This document shows, in pieces, positions 24,432 through 32,320 of a stretch of DNA of 64,000 nucleotides (within the stretch, counting starts at the first letter, position 1; every line of letters begins with the position of its first letter). The translations under genes were made by a program, and so were the position numbers. This stretch comes from Natronomonas salina (GTDB lineage Archaea; Halobacteriota; Halobacteria; Halobacteriales; Haloarculaceae), in contig NZ_CP058335.1 of assembly GCF_013391105.1 (NCBI RefSeq), positions 1,488,001 through 1,552,000 of the forward strand, written 5' to 3'. The notes below the pieces were generated by a model. It was not told the origin of the DNA. It did not search any database and worked only from the letters and a program-made list of their open reading frames with translations.

Positions 24432-26126
24432 TTACATCATGCCGCCCATGCCGCCGCCCATACCGCCCATGCCGCCACCCATGCCGCCGCCCATACCGCC
24501 GCCGGGGCCGCCGGGCATGTCCTCGCCGTCGTCGTCGTCGGAGCTGCCGCCCTTCAGGTCGCCGGCGGCGATGACGTCGTCGATGCGCAGGATCATGACG
24601 GCCGCCTCGGTGGCGGACTCGATGGCCTGGGTCTTCACGCGGAGCGGCTCGACGACACCCTCGTTCTCCATGTCGATGACGTCGCCGGTGTAGGCGTCGA
24701 GGCCGGCGGTGCTGTCACCGTCGGCGTGCTGGCTGCGGAGGTCGACCAGCGAGTCGATGGGGTCGAGGCCGGCGTTCTCCGCGAGCGTGCGCGGGATGAC
24801 GTCGACGGCGTCGGCGAACGCCTCGACGGCGAGCTGCTCGCGGCCGCCGACGGAGTCGGCGAAGTCGCGCAGGCCCAGCGCCAGCGCGATCTCGGGGGCA
24901 CCGCCGCCGGGGAGGACCTTGCCCTCCTCCAGGGTGGTGCGGACGACGCCGAGGGAGTCCTCGATGGCGCGCTCGACCTCGTCGACGACGTGCTCGGTGC
25001 CGCCGCGGAGGACGAGGGTGACGGCCTTGGCCTCGTCGACGTCCTCGACGAAGATCTTCTCGTCGCCCGCGATGTCCTTCTGGGCGACGGAGCCGGCGAA
25101 GCCGAGGTCCTCCTCGGTGATGTCGTCGAGGTTGGAGACGACGCGGCCGCCGGTCGCGCGGGCCAGCGCCTTCATGTCGGACTTCTTGGCGCGGCGGGCG
25201 GCGATGATGCCCTCCTGGGCCAGGTAGTGCTGGGCCATGTCGTCGATGCCCTTCTGGCAGAAGACGACGTCGGCGCCGACGTCCTTGAGCTGGTCGACCA
25301 TCTCGCGGAGCTGCTGTTCCTCCTGGTCGAGGAACTGCTGGAGCTGGTCGGGGTCGGTGACGTTGACCTCGGCGTCGATCTCGGTCTCCTTGACCTCGAT
25401 GGGCGTGTCGAGCAGCGCGATGTTGGCGTCCTCGGCGAAGTAGGGCATGTTGTCGTGGACGCGCTCCTTGCCCACGATGACGCCCTCGACGAGCTCGGAC
25501 TCGTCGACGGCGCCGCCGACGACCTTCTCGACCTTCACGTTGTCAGTGTCGATCTCGTCGCCGTCGGCGACCGCGCGGACGGCGTCGACGACGAGCTCGG
25601 CCAGCAGGTCCTTCGAGGCCTCGGCGCCCTTGCCGGTCATGGCAGTGGCGGCGATGGCCTCGAGGGTGTCGGTGTCGTCCTCGCCGACGTCGATGGCGAC
25701 GTCCTCGAGGATCTCCTTGGCCTCCTCGGCGGCCTGGCGGTACCCCTGTGCGAGGATCGTCGCGTGGATGTCCTGCTCGAGGAGGTCCTCGGCCTGCGAG
25801 AGGAGCTCGCCGGCGACGACGACGGAGGTGGTCGTACCGTCGCCGACCTCCTCCTCCTGGGTCTCGGCGACCTCGACGATCATGTTGGCCGCCGGGTGCT
25901 CGATGTCCATCTCGCCGAGGATGGTGACGCCGTCGTTCGTGACGACGACGTTGCCCGTCGAGTCGACGAGCATCTTGTCCATCCCCTTCGGGCCGAGCGT
26001 CGTGCGTACGGACTCGGCCACCGCCTTCCCGGCGGTGATGTTCATCGACTGCGCGTCGCGCCCGGAGGTACGCTGGCTCTCCTCCGAGAGGACGATCATT
26101 GGCTGATTGCCCATCTGTTGTGCCAT
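24432..26126 (-). CDS. thsA: Thermosome subunit (group II chaperonin, CCT)
   Basis: 564-aa ATP-dependent chaperonin subunit that assembles into double rings. Motifs are [20 protein letters not shown] at the N-terminus, the ATPase motif [24 protein letters not shown] and the C-terminal [14 protein letters not shown] region. The tail is Asp-rich followed by repeated Gly-Gly-Met units (about 540-564), a haloarchaeal hallmark, and the repeats are visible as near-identical 9-12 bp units in the DNA at 24436-24510. The promoter has a strong TATA box flanked by a perfect dyad (26145-26177), suggesting specific, perhaps heat-shock, control. Confidence 0.98.
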   Translation of the reverse strand: MAQQMGNQPMIVLSEESQRTSGRDAQSMNITAGKAVAESVRTTLGPKGMDKMLVDSTGNVVVTNDGVTILGEMDIEHPAANMIVEVAETQEEEVGDGTTTSVVVAGELLSQAEDLLEQDIHATILAQGYRQAAEEAKEILEDVAIDVGEDDTDTLEAIAATAMTGKGAEASKDLLAELVVDAVRAVADGDEIDTDNVKVEKVVGGAVDESELVEGVIVGKERVHDNMPYFAEDANIALLDTPIEVKETEIDAEVNVTDPDQLQQFLDQEEQQLREMVDQLKDVGADVVFCQKGIDDMAQHYLAQEGIIAARRAKKSDMKALARATGGRVVSNLDDITEEDLGFAGSVAQKDIAGDEKIFVEDVDEAKAVTLVLRGGTEHVVDEVERAIEDSLGVVRTTLEEGKVLPGGGAPEIALALGLRDFADSVGGREQLAVEAFADAVDVIPRTLAENAGLDPIDSLVDLRSQHADGDSTAGLDAYTGDVIDMENEGVVEPLRVKTQAIESATEAAVMILRIDDVIAAGDLKGGSSDDDDGEDMPGGPGGGMGGGMGGGMGGMGGGMGGMM

Positions 26127-26144
26127 GGTCGTCCGGATGATTGT

Positions 26145-26177
26145 CTGTGGTTCTATATAAAGGTTGCTGAACCACAG
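26145..26177 (-). promoter_or_regulatory. thsA promoter: TATA box inside a perfect 9-bp inverted repeat
   Basis: The plus strand reads CTGTGGTTC (26145-26153), 15 bp including TATATAAA (26154-26161), then GAACCACAG (26169-26177), the exact reverse complement of the first arm. The minus-strand TATA box is about 31 bp from the thsA ATG at 26126. A dimeric regulator on both arms would straddle the TATA box and compete with or recruit TBP/TFB. A related dyad is found beside a second TATA box at 26234. Confidence 0.7.
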
Positions 26178-26233
26178 GTGGAGAAACCCCCGGACGGGTG
26201 CGGGATTCGGCTGTCAATCAGTACCACACAACA

Positions 26234-26268
26234 TTTATATACTAGTTTCTTGCGGTTCCGCCGGAACC
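26234..26268 (+). promoter_or_regulatory. Second TATA box with GGTTCC/GGAACC dyad, upstream of the glutaredoxin gene
   Basis: TTTATATA at 26234-26241 faces the glutaredoxin gene, but its ATG is 125 bp further on. Thirteen bases downstream lies GGTTCC-GCC-GGAACC (26254-26268), which would overlap the expected transcription start, and another GGTTCC occurs at 26283-26288. The leader would be about 100 nt and contains a CCCCCGC/GCGGGGG stem (about 26271-26295). This is unusual in a genome where most starts look leaderless. Confidence 0.5.
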
Positions 26269-26365
26269 CTCCCCCGCCGACGGGTTCCGCGGGGGTCGCC
26301 CGCCCGGTCGGTCGCCCCGCGTCGACGCAACCCATATGCGTGCCGGTCGATAACACGTTCCCAGC

Positions 26366-26782
26366 ATGACGTTCGATCCCAGCTCGCCGGAGCTCGACGC
26401 GGCGGAGGTACAGGAGCGCGTGGACGCAGCCATCGAGGACCACGAGGTCGTCCTCTTCATGAAGGGCGACGAGCTGATGCCGCAGTGCGGCTACTCGGAC
26501 CGCGCCCTCGGGCTGCTCAAGCGGTACCGCGACGACGTCGAGGTCGTCGACGCCCTGCAGAACCTTGAGGCCTTCCGGGAGGCCCTCGAGGCCCACAGCG
26601 GCTGGGAGACCATCCCGCAGGCGTTCGTCGACGGGGAGTTCGTCGGCGGCAGCGACATCCTCGCGGAACTCGAGGACCGCGGCGAGCTCGCCGAGACGCT
26701 GAACGTCGACCCCGAGACGGTCGACGACGCCCCGGCGGGCGGGAGTACTTCGTCGGCCGGCGACGTCGACGCGCCGTTCTGA
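26366..26782 (+). CDS. Monothiol glutaredoxin (CGYS type)
   Basis: 138-aa glutaredoxin of the Grx4/Grx5 (monothiol) class. The active site is CGYS with C41, a variant of the usual CGFS, preceded by KGDELMPQ where KGTPxxPx is usual. Later motifs are GWETIPQAFVDGEFVGGSDIL, with the cis-Pro and the GG glutathione-binding turn. Such proteins carry or transfer [2Fe-2S] clusters. The acidic Ser/Gly-rich tail after about residue 118 is haloarchaeal. Its likely promoter is far upstream (26234), giving a long structured leader. Confidence 0.92.
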   Translation: MTFDPSSPELDAAEVQERVDAAIEDHEVVLFMKGDELMPQCGYSDRALGLLKRYRDDVEVVDALQNLEAFREALEAHSGWETIPQAFVDGEFVGGSDILAELEDRGELAETLNVDPETVDDAPAGGSTSSAGDVDAPF

Positions 26783-26872
26783 GGGGTCACCCGCGCTCGT
26801 GGCGGAGAGACCGCCGTCTACGAGCGTCGAGCAGGCTTGTCGAAGGAGGCGGAAGAAGACGGAACCGCGCGG

Positions 26873-27421
26873 TCAGCCGGGGTACTGGTGGTACTCCAGT
26901 TCGTTGGCCTTCATCTCGTTGTGGCGGCGCTCGAGGAACGAGTAGACCGCGCCGTGGGGCGCGCCGTCGAGGATCATCTCCGCGGCGCTGCGGACGGCGT
27001 CGACCTGGTCGGGGCTGCCGATGATGCCGAGGGTCGTCCCGTAGATGACGACGCTGGCGCCGGAGAGCTCCTCCATCAGCTCTCTGGTGCGGCCCTGCTC
27101 GCCGATGAGCCGGCCCTTCTTGCGGCGGAGGTCCTTCTTGTTCCGGGTGGCCGACTCGATGTCGACGATGTCGAACAGCTGCATGTCGTCCTCGAGGAGC
27201 CGCATCGCCTCCTCGGGGGCGAACCCGCGGCCGATGGCCTTCACGATGTCCGGGCCCTTCAGGCCGGTCACCGGATCGCCGACGGACTCGACCTTCACCG
27301 ACCCCGTCTCGGAGTCGATGTCCAGCCGGACCTCGGCGCGGTCCTCGATCTCGCGCATCGTCTCACCTCCTTCGCCGATGAGGACGCCGATCCGGTCGTC
27401 AGGAATAGTGACGTGTTTCAT
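26873..27421 (-). CDS. KH-domain RNA-processing protein (Pno1/Dim2-like)
   Basis: 182 aa with two KH domains. The first has GVLIGEGGETMREIED (GxxG loop near 16-19) and the second KGRLIGEQGRTRELMEEL. The middle segment RGFAPEEAMRLLEDD is characteristic of the archaeal homologue of eukaryotic Pno1/Dim2, an 18S rRNA 3'-end maturation factor. In archaea it is found near RIO kinase and aIF1A; here the RIO gene lies 1.6 kb upstream on the same strand with other genes between. It probably acts in small-subunit biogenesis. Confidence 0.92.
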   Translation of the reverse strand: MKHVTIPDDRIGVLIGEGGETMREIEDRAEVRLDIDSETGSVKVESVGDPVTGLKGPDIVKAIGRGFAPEEAMRLLEDDMQLFDIVDIESATRNKKDLRRKKGRLIGEQGRTRELMEELSGASVVIYGTTLGIIGSPDQVDAVRSAAEMILDGAPHGAVYSFLERRHNEMKANELEYHQYPG

Positions 27422-27501
27422 ATCCCCGTTTCGGCACGCGGGGGTTTAAGCGTTCGGCGACGGCGGCACCGCAGGCCACGGTACCAACGGGCACGCCGCC
27501 C

Positions 27502-28002
27502 TCAGAGGTCGTACTCGTACTCGGTCTCGGGGTGGAGTTCGCCGGCGACCTCGGCCTGGGCCTCCACGCCGGCCTCGAACCCCAGCGCCTCAAAGAACCC
27601 GACGCCGACCGCGTTCTCGGTGAAGACCCCGCAGGCGACGCGGTCGACGTCCTGCTCGCGGGCCCACTCCGCGACGCGCTCGAACAGCGCCGTCCCGACG
27701 CCCTCGCCCCACCGGTCGGGGTGGACGTATATCGTGTGCAGTTCCACCTCGTCGGCCCAGGTCCGCTCGGCGCTGGCGAAGCCGACCACCTCGCCGTCGA
27801 CCTCGGCGACGAAGAACGCGACGTCGTCGTGCTCGATGCCCGCCTCGACGAGTTCGGGGTCGTAGTTCTCGCCGAGGGCCTGCTCGACCGTCGCGGGGTC
27901 GAGGAAGCCGCCGTAGGCGGCGTACCAGGAGTCCCTGGCCACGGCCGCGACGGCGTCGACGTCTTCGACCGTCGCCTCGCGGACCGCCACCGCGTCGCTC
28001 AT
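27502..28002 (-). CDS. GNAT family N-acetyltransferase
   Basis: 166 aa. The acetyl-CoA-binding motif A is visible as LHTIYVHPDRWGEGVGTALFER (Q/R-x-x-G-x-G/A equivalent RWGEGVG), with motif B GVFTENAVGVGFFEALGFE at the C-terminus. The substrate (N-terminal amine, small molecule or antibiotic) cannot be predicted. Its ATG at 28002 overlaps the stop of the upstream phosphodiesterase (ATGA), so both are translated from one mRNA. Confidence 0.9.
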   Translation of the reverse strand: MSDAVAVREATVEDVDAVAAVARDSWYAAYGGFLDPATVEQALGENYDPELVEAGIEHDDVAFFVAEVDGEVVGFASAERTWADEVELHTIYVHPDRWGEGVGTALFERVAEWAREQDVDRVACGVFTENAVGVGFFEALGFEAGVEAQAEVAGELHPETEYEYDL

Positions 28003-28520
28003 AGCGGCGACTCGACGTCGTGGAAGGCGACGGCCTCCTCCGGCGCCGCCTCGGTGTCGACGACCGCCACCGTCCGGTTGTCCTCCGGGACCGTCGGGAA
28101 GTGCGCGCCGGGATTGATCACCGTCGTCTCGCCGACGGTGCGCTCCTCGCGGACGTGCCAGTGGCCGTGGACGACGTAGTCGTATTCTCCCGCGGACGCG
28201 AGCGACTCGATGACCGGCCGCTCCTCGCCGTGGAGGACGGCGAACTTCCGGCCGCCGAACTCCAGTTCCGCGAAGCGACCGTGGAGCGTCCCGCCGGAGA
28301 GGGCGTCGAAGGCGTCGACGAGGCCCTCCCGCTCGCCGTCGTTGTTCCCGCGGACGGCGTGGACCTCGACGCCGTCGCGGTCGAGGTGGGGGATCAGCGG
28401 CGGCGCGACGAAGTCCCCGCAGTGGATCACGGCCTCGACGCCGGCGTCCTCGAAGACGTCCATCGCGGCCTGCGCGGCCGGAACGTTGTCGTGGGTGTCT
28501 GAGACGATGCCGACCTGCAT
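27999..28520 (-). CDS. YfcE/MJ0936-type metallophosphodiesterase
   Basis: 173-aa calcineurin-like phosphoesterase. The metal-binding motifs are in order: GIVSDTHDN (SDTH), VIHCGDF, GNNDGE in place of GNHD, then VVHGHWH (GHxH) and INPGAHF. The GNND variant is normal for the YfcE/MJ0936 subfamily, which hydrolyses phosphodiesters such as bis-p-nitrophenyl phosphate in vitro. It starts at ATG 28520; upstream frame extension is not coding. It is coupled to the GNAT gene by a 4-bp overlap. Confidence 0.92.
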   Translation of the reverse strand: MQVGIVSDTHDNVPAAQAAMDVFEDAGVEAVIHCGDFVAPPLIPHLDRDGVEVHAVRGNNDGEREGLVDAFDALSGGTLHGRFAELEFGGRKFAVLHGEERPVIESLASAGEYDYVVHGHWHVREERTVGETTVINPGAHFPTVPEDNRTVAVVDTEAAPEEAVAFHDVESPL

Positions 28521-28608
28521 GGCCGTGGGTTCCGTCCGCTCCGAAAAGAAGCCTCGGGGCGAGGCGGAACGTCGCCGGACTTTCGAGGCCGGCGCCCCTC
28601 CGGTCGCT

Positions 28609-28998
28609 ATGGCCCAGCAGAACGTCCTCGGCGAGGCGCTCCAGCCCTGCGGCACCGACCCGATGACCGGCTACGAGCGCGACGGGCGCTGCTCCTGCCA
28701 CGACGAGGACCTCGGTCGCCACGAGCTCTGTGCGGTGATGACCGAGGACTTCCTGTCGTTCAGCGCCGAGCGGGGCAACGACCTCTCGACGCCGCGGCCG
28801 GAACTCCAGTTTCCTGGACTCGAACCCGGCGACCGCTGGTGCGTCTGCGTCCCCCGCTGGGTCGAGACCCTCGAGGCGGTCCGGCGGCGGCACATCCCCG
28901 AGACGACCGTCCCGCCGGTGGTGCTGGAGGCGACCAACGAGTCGGTCCTGGAGACCGTCCCGATGGAGACGCTCGAAGCCCACGCCTACGACGTGTAG
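28609..28998 (+). CDS. DUF2237 family protein
   Basis: 129-aa soluble protein of DUF2237. The family signature CGTDPMTGYERDGRCSC, with several cysteines and the DPMTGYxRDG core, is intact near the N-terminus; later DRWCVCVPRW and the final LETLEAHAYDV agree with the family. The function is unknown. The conserved cysteines suggest metal binding or redox chemistry (inference). It is divergent from the phosphodiesterase gene (88 bp) and converges on RIO kinase. Confidence 0.88.
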   Translation: MAQQNVLGEALQPCGTDPMTGYERDGRCSCHDEDLGRHELCAVMTEDFLSFSAERGNDLSTPRPELQFPGLEPGDRWCVCVPRWVETLEAVRRRHIPETTVPPVVLEATNESVLETVPMETLEAHAYDV

Positions 28999-29026
28999 TG
29001 CTCCCGCGGCGAGGAAACGACGCCAG

Positions 29027-29896
29027 CTATTCGACGTCCCCGGACGGCTCCGGCTCCGGTTCCGTGACGTACTCCAGCATCTCGTCGTCGCTCACCTCGA
29101 AGCCCTGCCGCCGGAAGAACGCGGCCACGTTGTGGCAGTCCCGCTCGAGGAACTCCCGGCTGTTCGGGTGGTGGACGGTGACCGCCTGTCCCAGGTCCAG
29201 GACCGCGAGTTCGCCCTGGTGGACCACGATGTTGTACTCCGAGAGGTCGCCGTGGATGAGGCCGGCGCGGTAGAGCCGCCGGGCGTACTCCCGGACGACC
29301 TCGTAGGCCGTCTCCGGGTTCTCGACGGTGACCTCGTTGAGTCGCTTGGCGCGGTTCTCGTCGCCCCCGAGGTACTCCATCACGAGCACGTTCCGCTCGA
29401 CGGCGATGGGTTCCGGCACCCGGACGCCCGCCTTCCGCGCCCGCGAGAGGTTCGCGAACTCCTTTTTCGTCCACGCGACGACGACCTTCTTCTTGTCCGC
29501 GCCGATGCCCTCGAACCGCGGGTCGCCGTCGAGGTAGTCGCGCATCTGCTTGAAGTCCGAGGCGTTGATGCGGTAGACCTTCACGGCCACCTCGCCGTCC
29601 GGCCCCAGCGCCGTGTAGACGTTCGCCTCCTTGCCCGTCGAGATGGGGCCGCCGAAGGCGTCGATGTAGCCGTCCTGGACCAGCTTGTAGAGGGCCCCCA
29701 GCGTCGCGTCGTCGAACACCGACGCTTCCACCTTGAACTGCTCGGTGTTCTTGATCCGCTTGCGGAACTCGAGGAACTCACGGTCCTGCTTTCGGGCGAT
29801 GCGGTCGGCCTCCGTGTCGGCGACGTCGATCTCCTCCCACTCGTCGCCCACCGCCTCGTCCTCCTCGACCTCGAGCAGGCCGTACTCCTCCGTCAT
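29027..29896 (-). CDS. rio1: RIO1-type serine protein kinase
   Basis: 289-aa atypical kinase/ATPase that acts in late 40S/30S ribosomal subunit maturation. The ATP loop is STGKEANVY (86-94), which is the RIO1 form, the catalytic HGDLSEYN is at 215-222 and the metal-binding LDLGQ at 233-237. The N-terminal 50 residues are acidic and basic mixed helices typical for RIO1. It starts at ATG 29896 (MTEEYGLLEV); the 12-residue longer frame begins with a less plausible methionine. It is on the same strand as the KH protein with which it shares a pathway. Confidence 0.95.
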   Translation of the reverse strand: MTEEYGLLEVEEDEAVGDEWEEIDVADTEADRIARKQDREFLEFRKRIKNTEQFKVEASVFDDATLGALYKLVQDGYIDAFGGPISTGKEANVYTALGPDGEVAVKVYRINASDFKQMRDYLDGDPRFEGIGADKKKVVVAWTKKEFANLSRARKAGVRVPEPIAVERNVLVMEYLGGDENRAKRLNEVTVENPETAYEVVREYARRLYRAGLIHGDLSEYNIVVHQGELAVLDLGQAVTVHHPNSREFLERDCHNVAAFFRRQGFEVSDDEMLEYVTEPEPEPSGDVE

Positions 29897-30098
29897 TGGT
29901 ACGGGGTAGAGGTCCGCGCCTGAAAGCGTCACCGGTCGTTCAAGTGACTACGAGGCTGAGAGTTCAGCCAGGCGTGACCACTACCGGGCCGCGAACACCT
30001 CGAAATCCGTCGCCACGTTCACCGGAGCGTCGGACGGGGTCCTCGGAGCGTATCTGCACGGGCGAAAAAGATCGTGAAAACCGCGGGGGCTGCAGGCC

Positions 30099-31232
30099 CT
30101 ACCGCTGGTCGATGGGCGTGAAGTCCTGGTCGTCCGGGCCGACGTAGCGGCCGCGGGGGCGGATGAGGCGGTTGTCCTCGTACTGCTCGAGGACGTGGGC
30201 GACCCAGCCGCCGACGCGGCTCATCGCGAAGATGGGGGTGTAGATGTCGACGGGGATGCCCATCTGGTAGTACGTCGACGCCGAGTAGAAGTCGACGTTC
30301 GGCGCGAGGCCCTTCTCCTCGACGAGGTGGTCCTCGATGGTGGTCGAGTAATCGTACCACTTCATGTCGCCGGCCTCGCCGAGTGCCTTGGACTTCTCGC
30401 TGAGGATGCGGGCGCGGGGGTCCTTGACGTTGTAGACGCGGTGGCCGAACCCGGGGACGCGGCGGCCCTGGTCGATGGCGTCCTGGACCCACTGGAGGGG
30501 GTCCTTCCCGGAGTCGTCGACCTCCTTGAGCATCTCCATGACGTCCTGGTTGGCGCCGCCGTGGAGGCTCCCGGAGAGCGCGCCGACGGCGGAGGTGATG
30601 GCGGCGTGGAGGTCCGCCAGCGTCGAGGAGGTGACCATCGCCGAGAACGTCGAGGCGTTGAGGCCGTGGTCGGCGTGCAGGACCAGCGCCATGTCGAACG
30701 TCTCCGCGAGGACGTCGTCCGGCTCCTCGTCGTTCAGCATGTAGAGGAAGTTCGCGGCGTGGTCGAGGTCCTCGCGGGGCGAGACCGGGTCGTCGCCGTT
30801 GCGGATGCGGGCGAACGCCGCCAGCGCCGTCGGGATCTTGGCGGTGATGCGGCGACCCTTCCGGAGGTTGGCGTCCTCGTCCGTCGGGTCGGCGTCGGCG
30901 TCGGCGTCGTACGCCGAGAGATTCGAGACGACGGTCCGGAGGGCGGCCATCGGCTCCTCGTCGGCCTCCGCGAGCTCGCGGACGAGCCGGTGGACGCCGT
31001 CGTCGAGGTGGCGCTCCTCCGCCATCGATTCCTTGAACGACGACAGTTCCTCACGGTCGGGCAGTTCGCCGTGCCACAGCAGGTAGACGACCTCCTCGAA
31101 GCTCGCGTCGCGCGCGAGGTCGTCGATGGTGTAGCCACGGTAGACGAGCTTGCCCTCGTCGCCGTCGATGTAGCTCAGCGACGACTCGGCGACCAGGACA
31201 CCCTCTAGCCCTTTCTTGAGCTCCTCGGACAT
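30099..31232 (-). CDS. Citrate synthase
   Basis: 377-aa type II-like citrate synthase of the short archaeal/Gram-positive dimeric form. Catalytic segments are seen: LHADHGLNASTF (first His), SGSLHGGANQDVMEML and VPGFGHRVYNVKDPRA (second His), and the C-terminal Asp in the YSASTYYQMGIP region follows NVDFYS. It condenses acetyl-CoA with oxaloacetate at entry to the TCA cycle. 2-Methylcitrate synthase paralogues are similar, so propionyl-CoA use cannot be excluded. The 202-bp gap after it (29897-30098) shows no gene. Confidence 0.95.
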   Translation of the reverse strand: MSEELKKGLEGVLVAESSLSYIDGDEGKLVYRGYTIDDLARDASFEEVVYLLWHGELPDREELSSFKESMAEERHLDDGVHRLVRELAEADEEPMAALRTVVSNLSAYDADADADPTDEDANLRKGRRITAKIPTALAAFARIRNGDDPVSPREDLDHAANFLYMLNDEEPDDVLAETFDMALVLHADHGLNASTFSAMVTSSTLADLHAAITSAVGALSGSLHGGANQDVMEMLKEVDDSGKDPLQWVQDAIDQGRRVPGFGHRVYNVKDPRARILSEKSKALGEAGDMKWYDYSTTIEDHLVEEKGLAPNVDFYSASTYYQMGIPVDIYTPIFAMSRVGGWVAHVLEQYEDNRLIRPRGRYVGPDDQDFTPIDQR

Positions 31233-31293
31233 GTGGTATCGGTTTCGATGCCCGGGAGAAAAGGGTTACCGTTCGCGTAAGCAAGAACCGCCG

Positions 31294-32187
31294 CTATCCG
31301 TCGGTGGACGAACGTCCACTCCCGGTTCCGAGGGCGTAGACCACCCCGCCACCGAGCGCGGCGACCGTCCCGAGGACGACCGGCAGGTACAGCGCCGTCG
31401 TCCGGACGACCGCGGGGTCCCGCGTCGCCGCGGCGACGACGGGCAGCGCGGCCACGGCGGCGACGATGCCGGCGAAGAACCCGTGCGGCGGAGCGGCCCG
31501 CCGGAGCCCCAGGACGACGCCCAGCAGCAGTCCGCCGCCGAGGGCGACCGCGGCGTAGCCGACCCCGACCGCGCCGAGGTTCAGGCCGACCGTCGCGGCG
31601 ACGAGCCGGTCGGGCGTCCCCAGGCAGGGGCCGCCGGAGGGACAGCCGATCGCAGGCGCGACGACGAGCGCCGTGTACGCCACGGCGGCGACGGCACCGT
31701 CGAGCGGCCGCCACTCGTGGGACAGCGATAACGCCGTCACGAGTCGTAGGCCGAGGCCTCCCACGACGAGGACGACGAAACTGCCCGTTACCGTCGCCAC
31801 GACGAGCGCGAACCCCTCGGTCACCCGGTCGAACGCCAGCGCGACCGAGACGGGGACGAGCACCCAGCCGAGCAGCCCGAAGACGACCGCCAGCGTCGTC
31901 GGCGACCGCCGGCCCGGCTCGCCGTCGGTGACAGCCAGGGTGTGCCGGTAGGCCGCGTACGAGAGCAGGACGGTGGCGACCAGCCCCGTGACCGCGAACG
32001 CGAGGACGAACGCCAGCGCCGCCCAATACAGCAGCGACTCGTCGGTCCCCGGCGCGTAGGCGAACAGCAAGAACACCGCCAGCGCGAAGCCGGCGCCCGC
32101 GATGGCGGCCGTCCGGACGTGCCGGCGGACATCCAGTTCGGCGACCAGTGCGGCGACGCCCGGGCGGTCCGGTCTGTCGGCGGACAC
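31294..32187 (-). CDS. Multi-pass membrane protein, unknown
   Basis: Not recognised. 297 aa from the GTG at 32187 (VSADRPDRPGVAALVAEL). About eight hydrophobic segments with small polar loops; a loop with two cysteines (IGCPSGGPCLGTPD) may form a disulfide on the outer face. A minus-strand TATA-like box (CTTTTAGG, plus 32209-32216) is 26 bp from the GTG, supporting this start. It is upstream of citrate synthase on the same strand with 61 bp between, but its own stop region makes read-through uncertain. Confidence 0.75.
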   Translation of the reverse strand: MSADRPDRPGVAALVAELDVRRHVRTAAIAGAGFALAVFLLFAYAPGTDESLLYWAALAFVLAFAVTGLVATVLLSYAAYRHTLAVTDGEPGRRSPTTLAVVFGLLGWVLVPVSVALAFDRVTEGFALVVATVTGSFVVLVVGGLGLRLVTALSLSHEWRPLDGAVAAVAYTALVVAPAIGCPSGGPCLGTPDRLVAATVGLNLGAVGVGYAAVALGGGLLLGVVLGLRRAAPPHGFFAGIVAAVAALPVVAAATRDPAVVRTTALYLPVVLGTVAALGGGVVYALGTGSGRSSTDG

Positions 32188-32208
32188 GGTCGGCCTTCCC
32201 CCGCGAGA

Positions 32209-32216
32209 CCTAAAAG
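32209..32216 (-). promoter_or_regulatory. TATA box of the 31294-32187 membrane protein gene
   Basis: Minus-strand CTTTTAGG, centred about 26 bp from the GTG at 32187. It decides the start against a frame that stays open for a further 264 bp. Confidence 0.5.
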
Positions 32217-32320
32217 CCGCTCCGATTCGGACGTGGATTCGCCCGCGAGTCCGTCGCGGACTGAGGAAAAGCCGGCGGGTATCAGTAGGTCTAAGAACGC
32301 CCGGGCGACGAACTGTAACA

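Noticed and set aside
24436-24510. Short tandem repeat at the 3' end of the thermosome gene as a separate element
   Set aside because: It simply encodes the Gly-Gly-Met tail typical of chaperonins.
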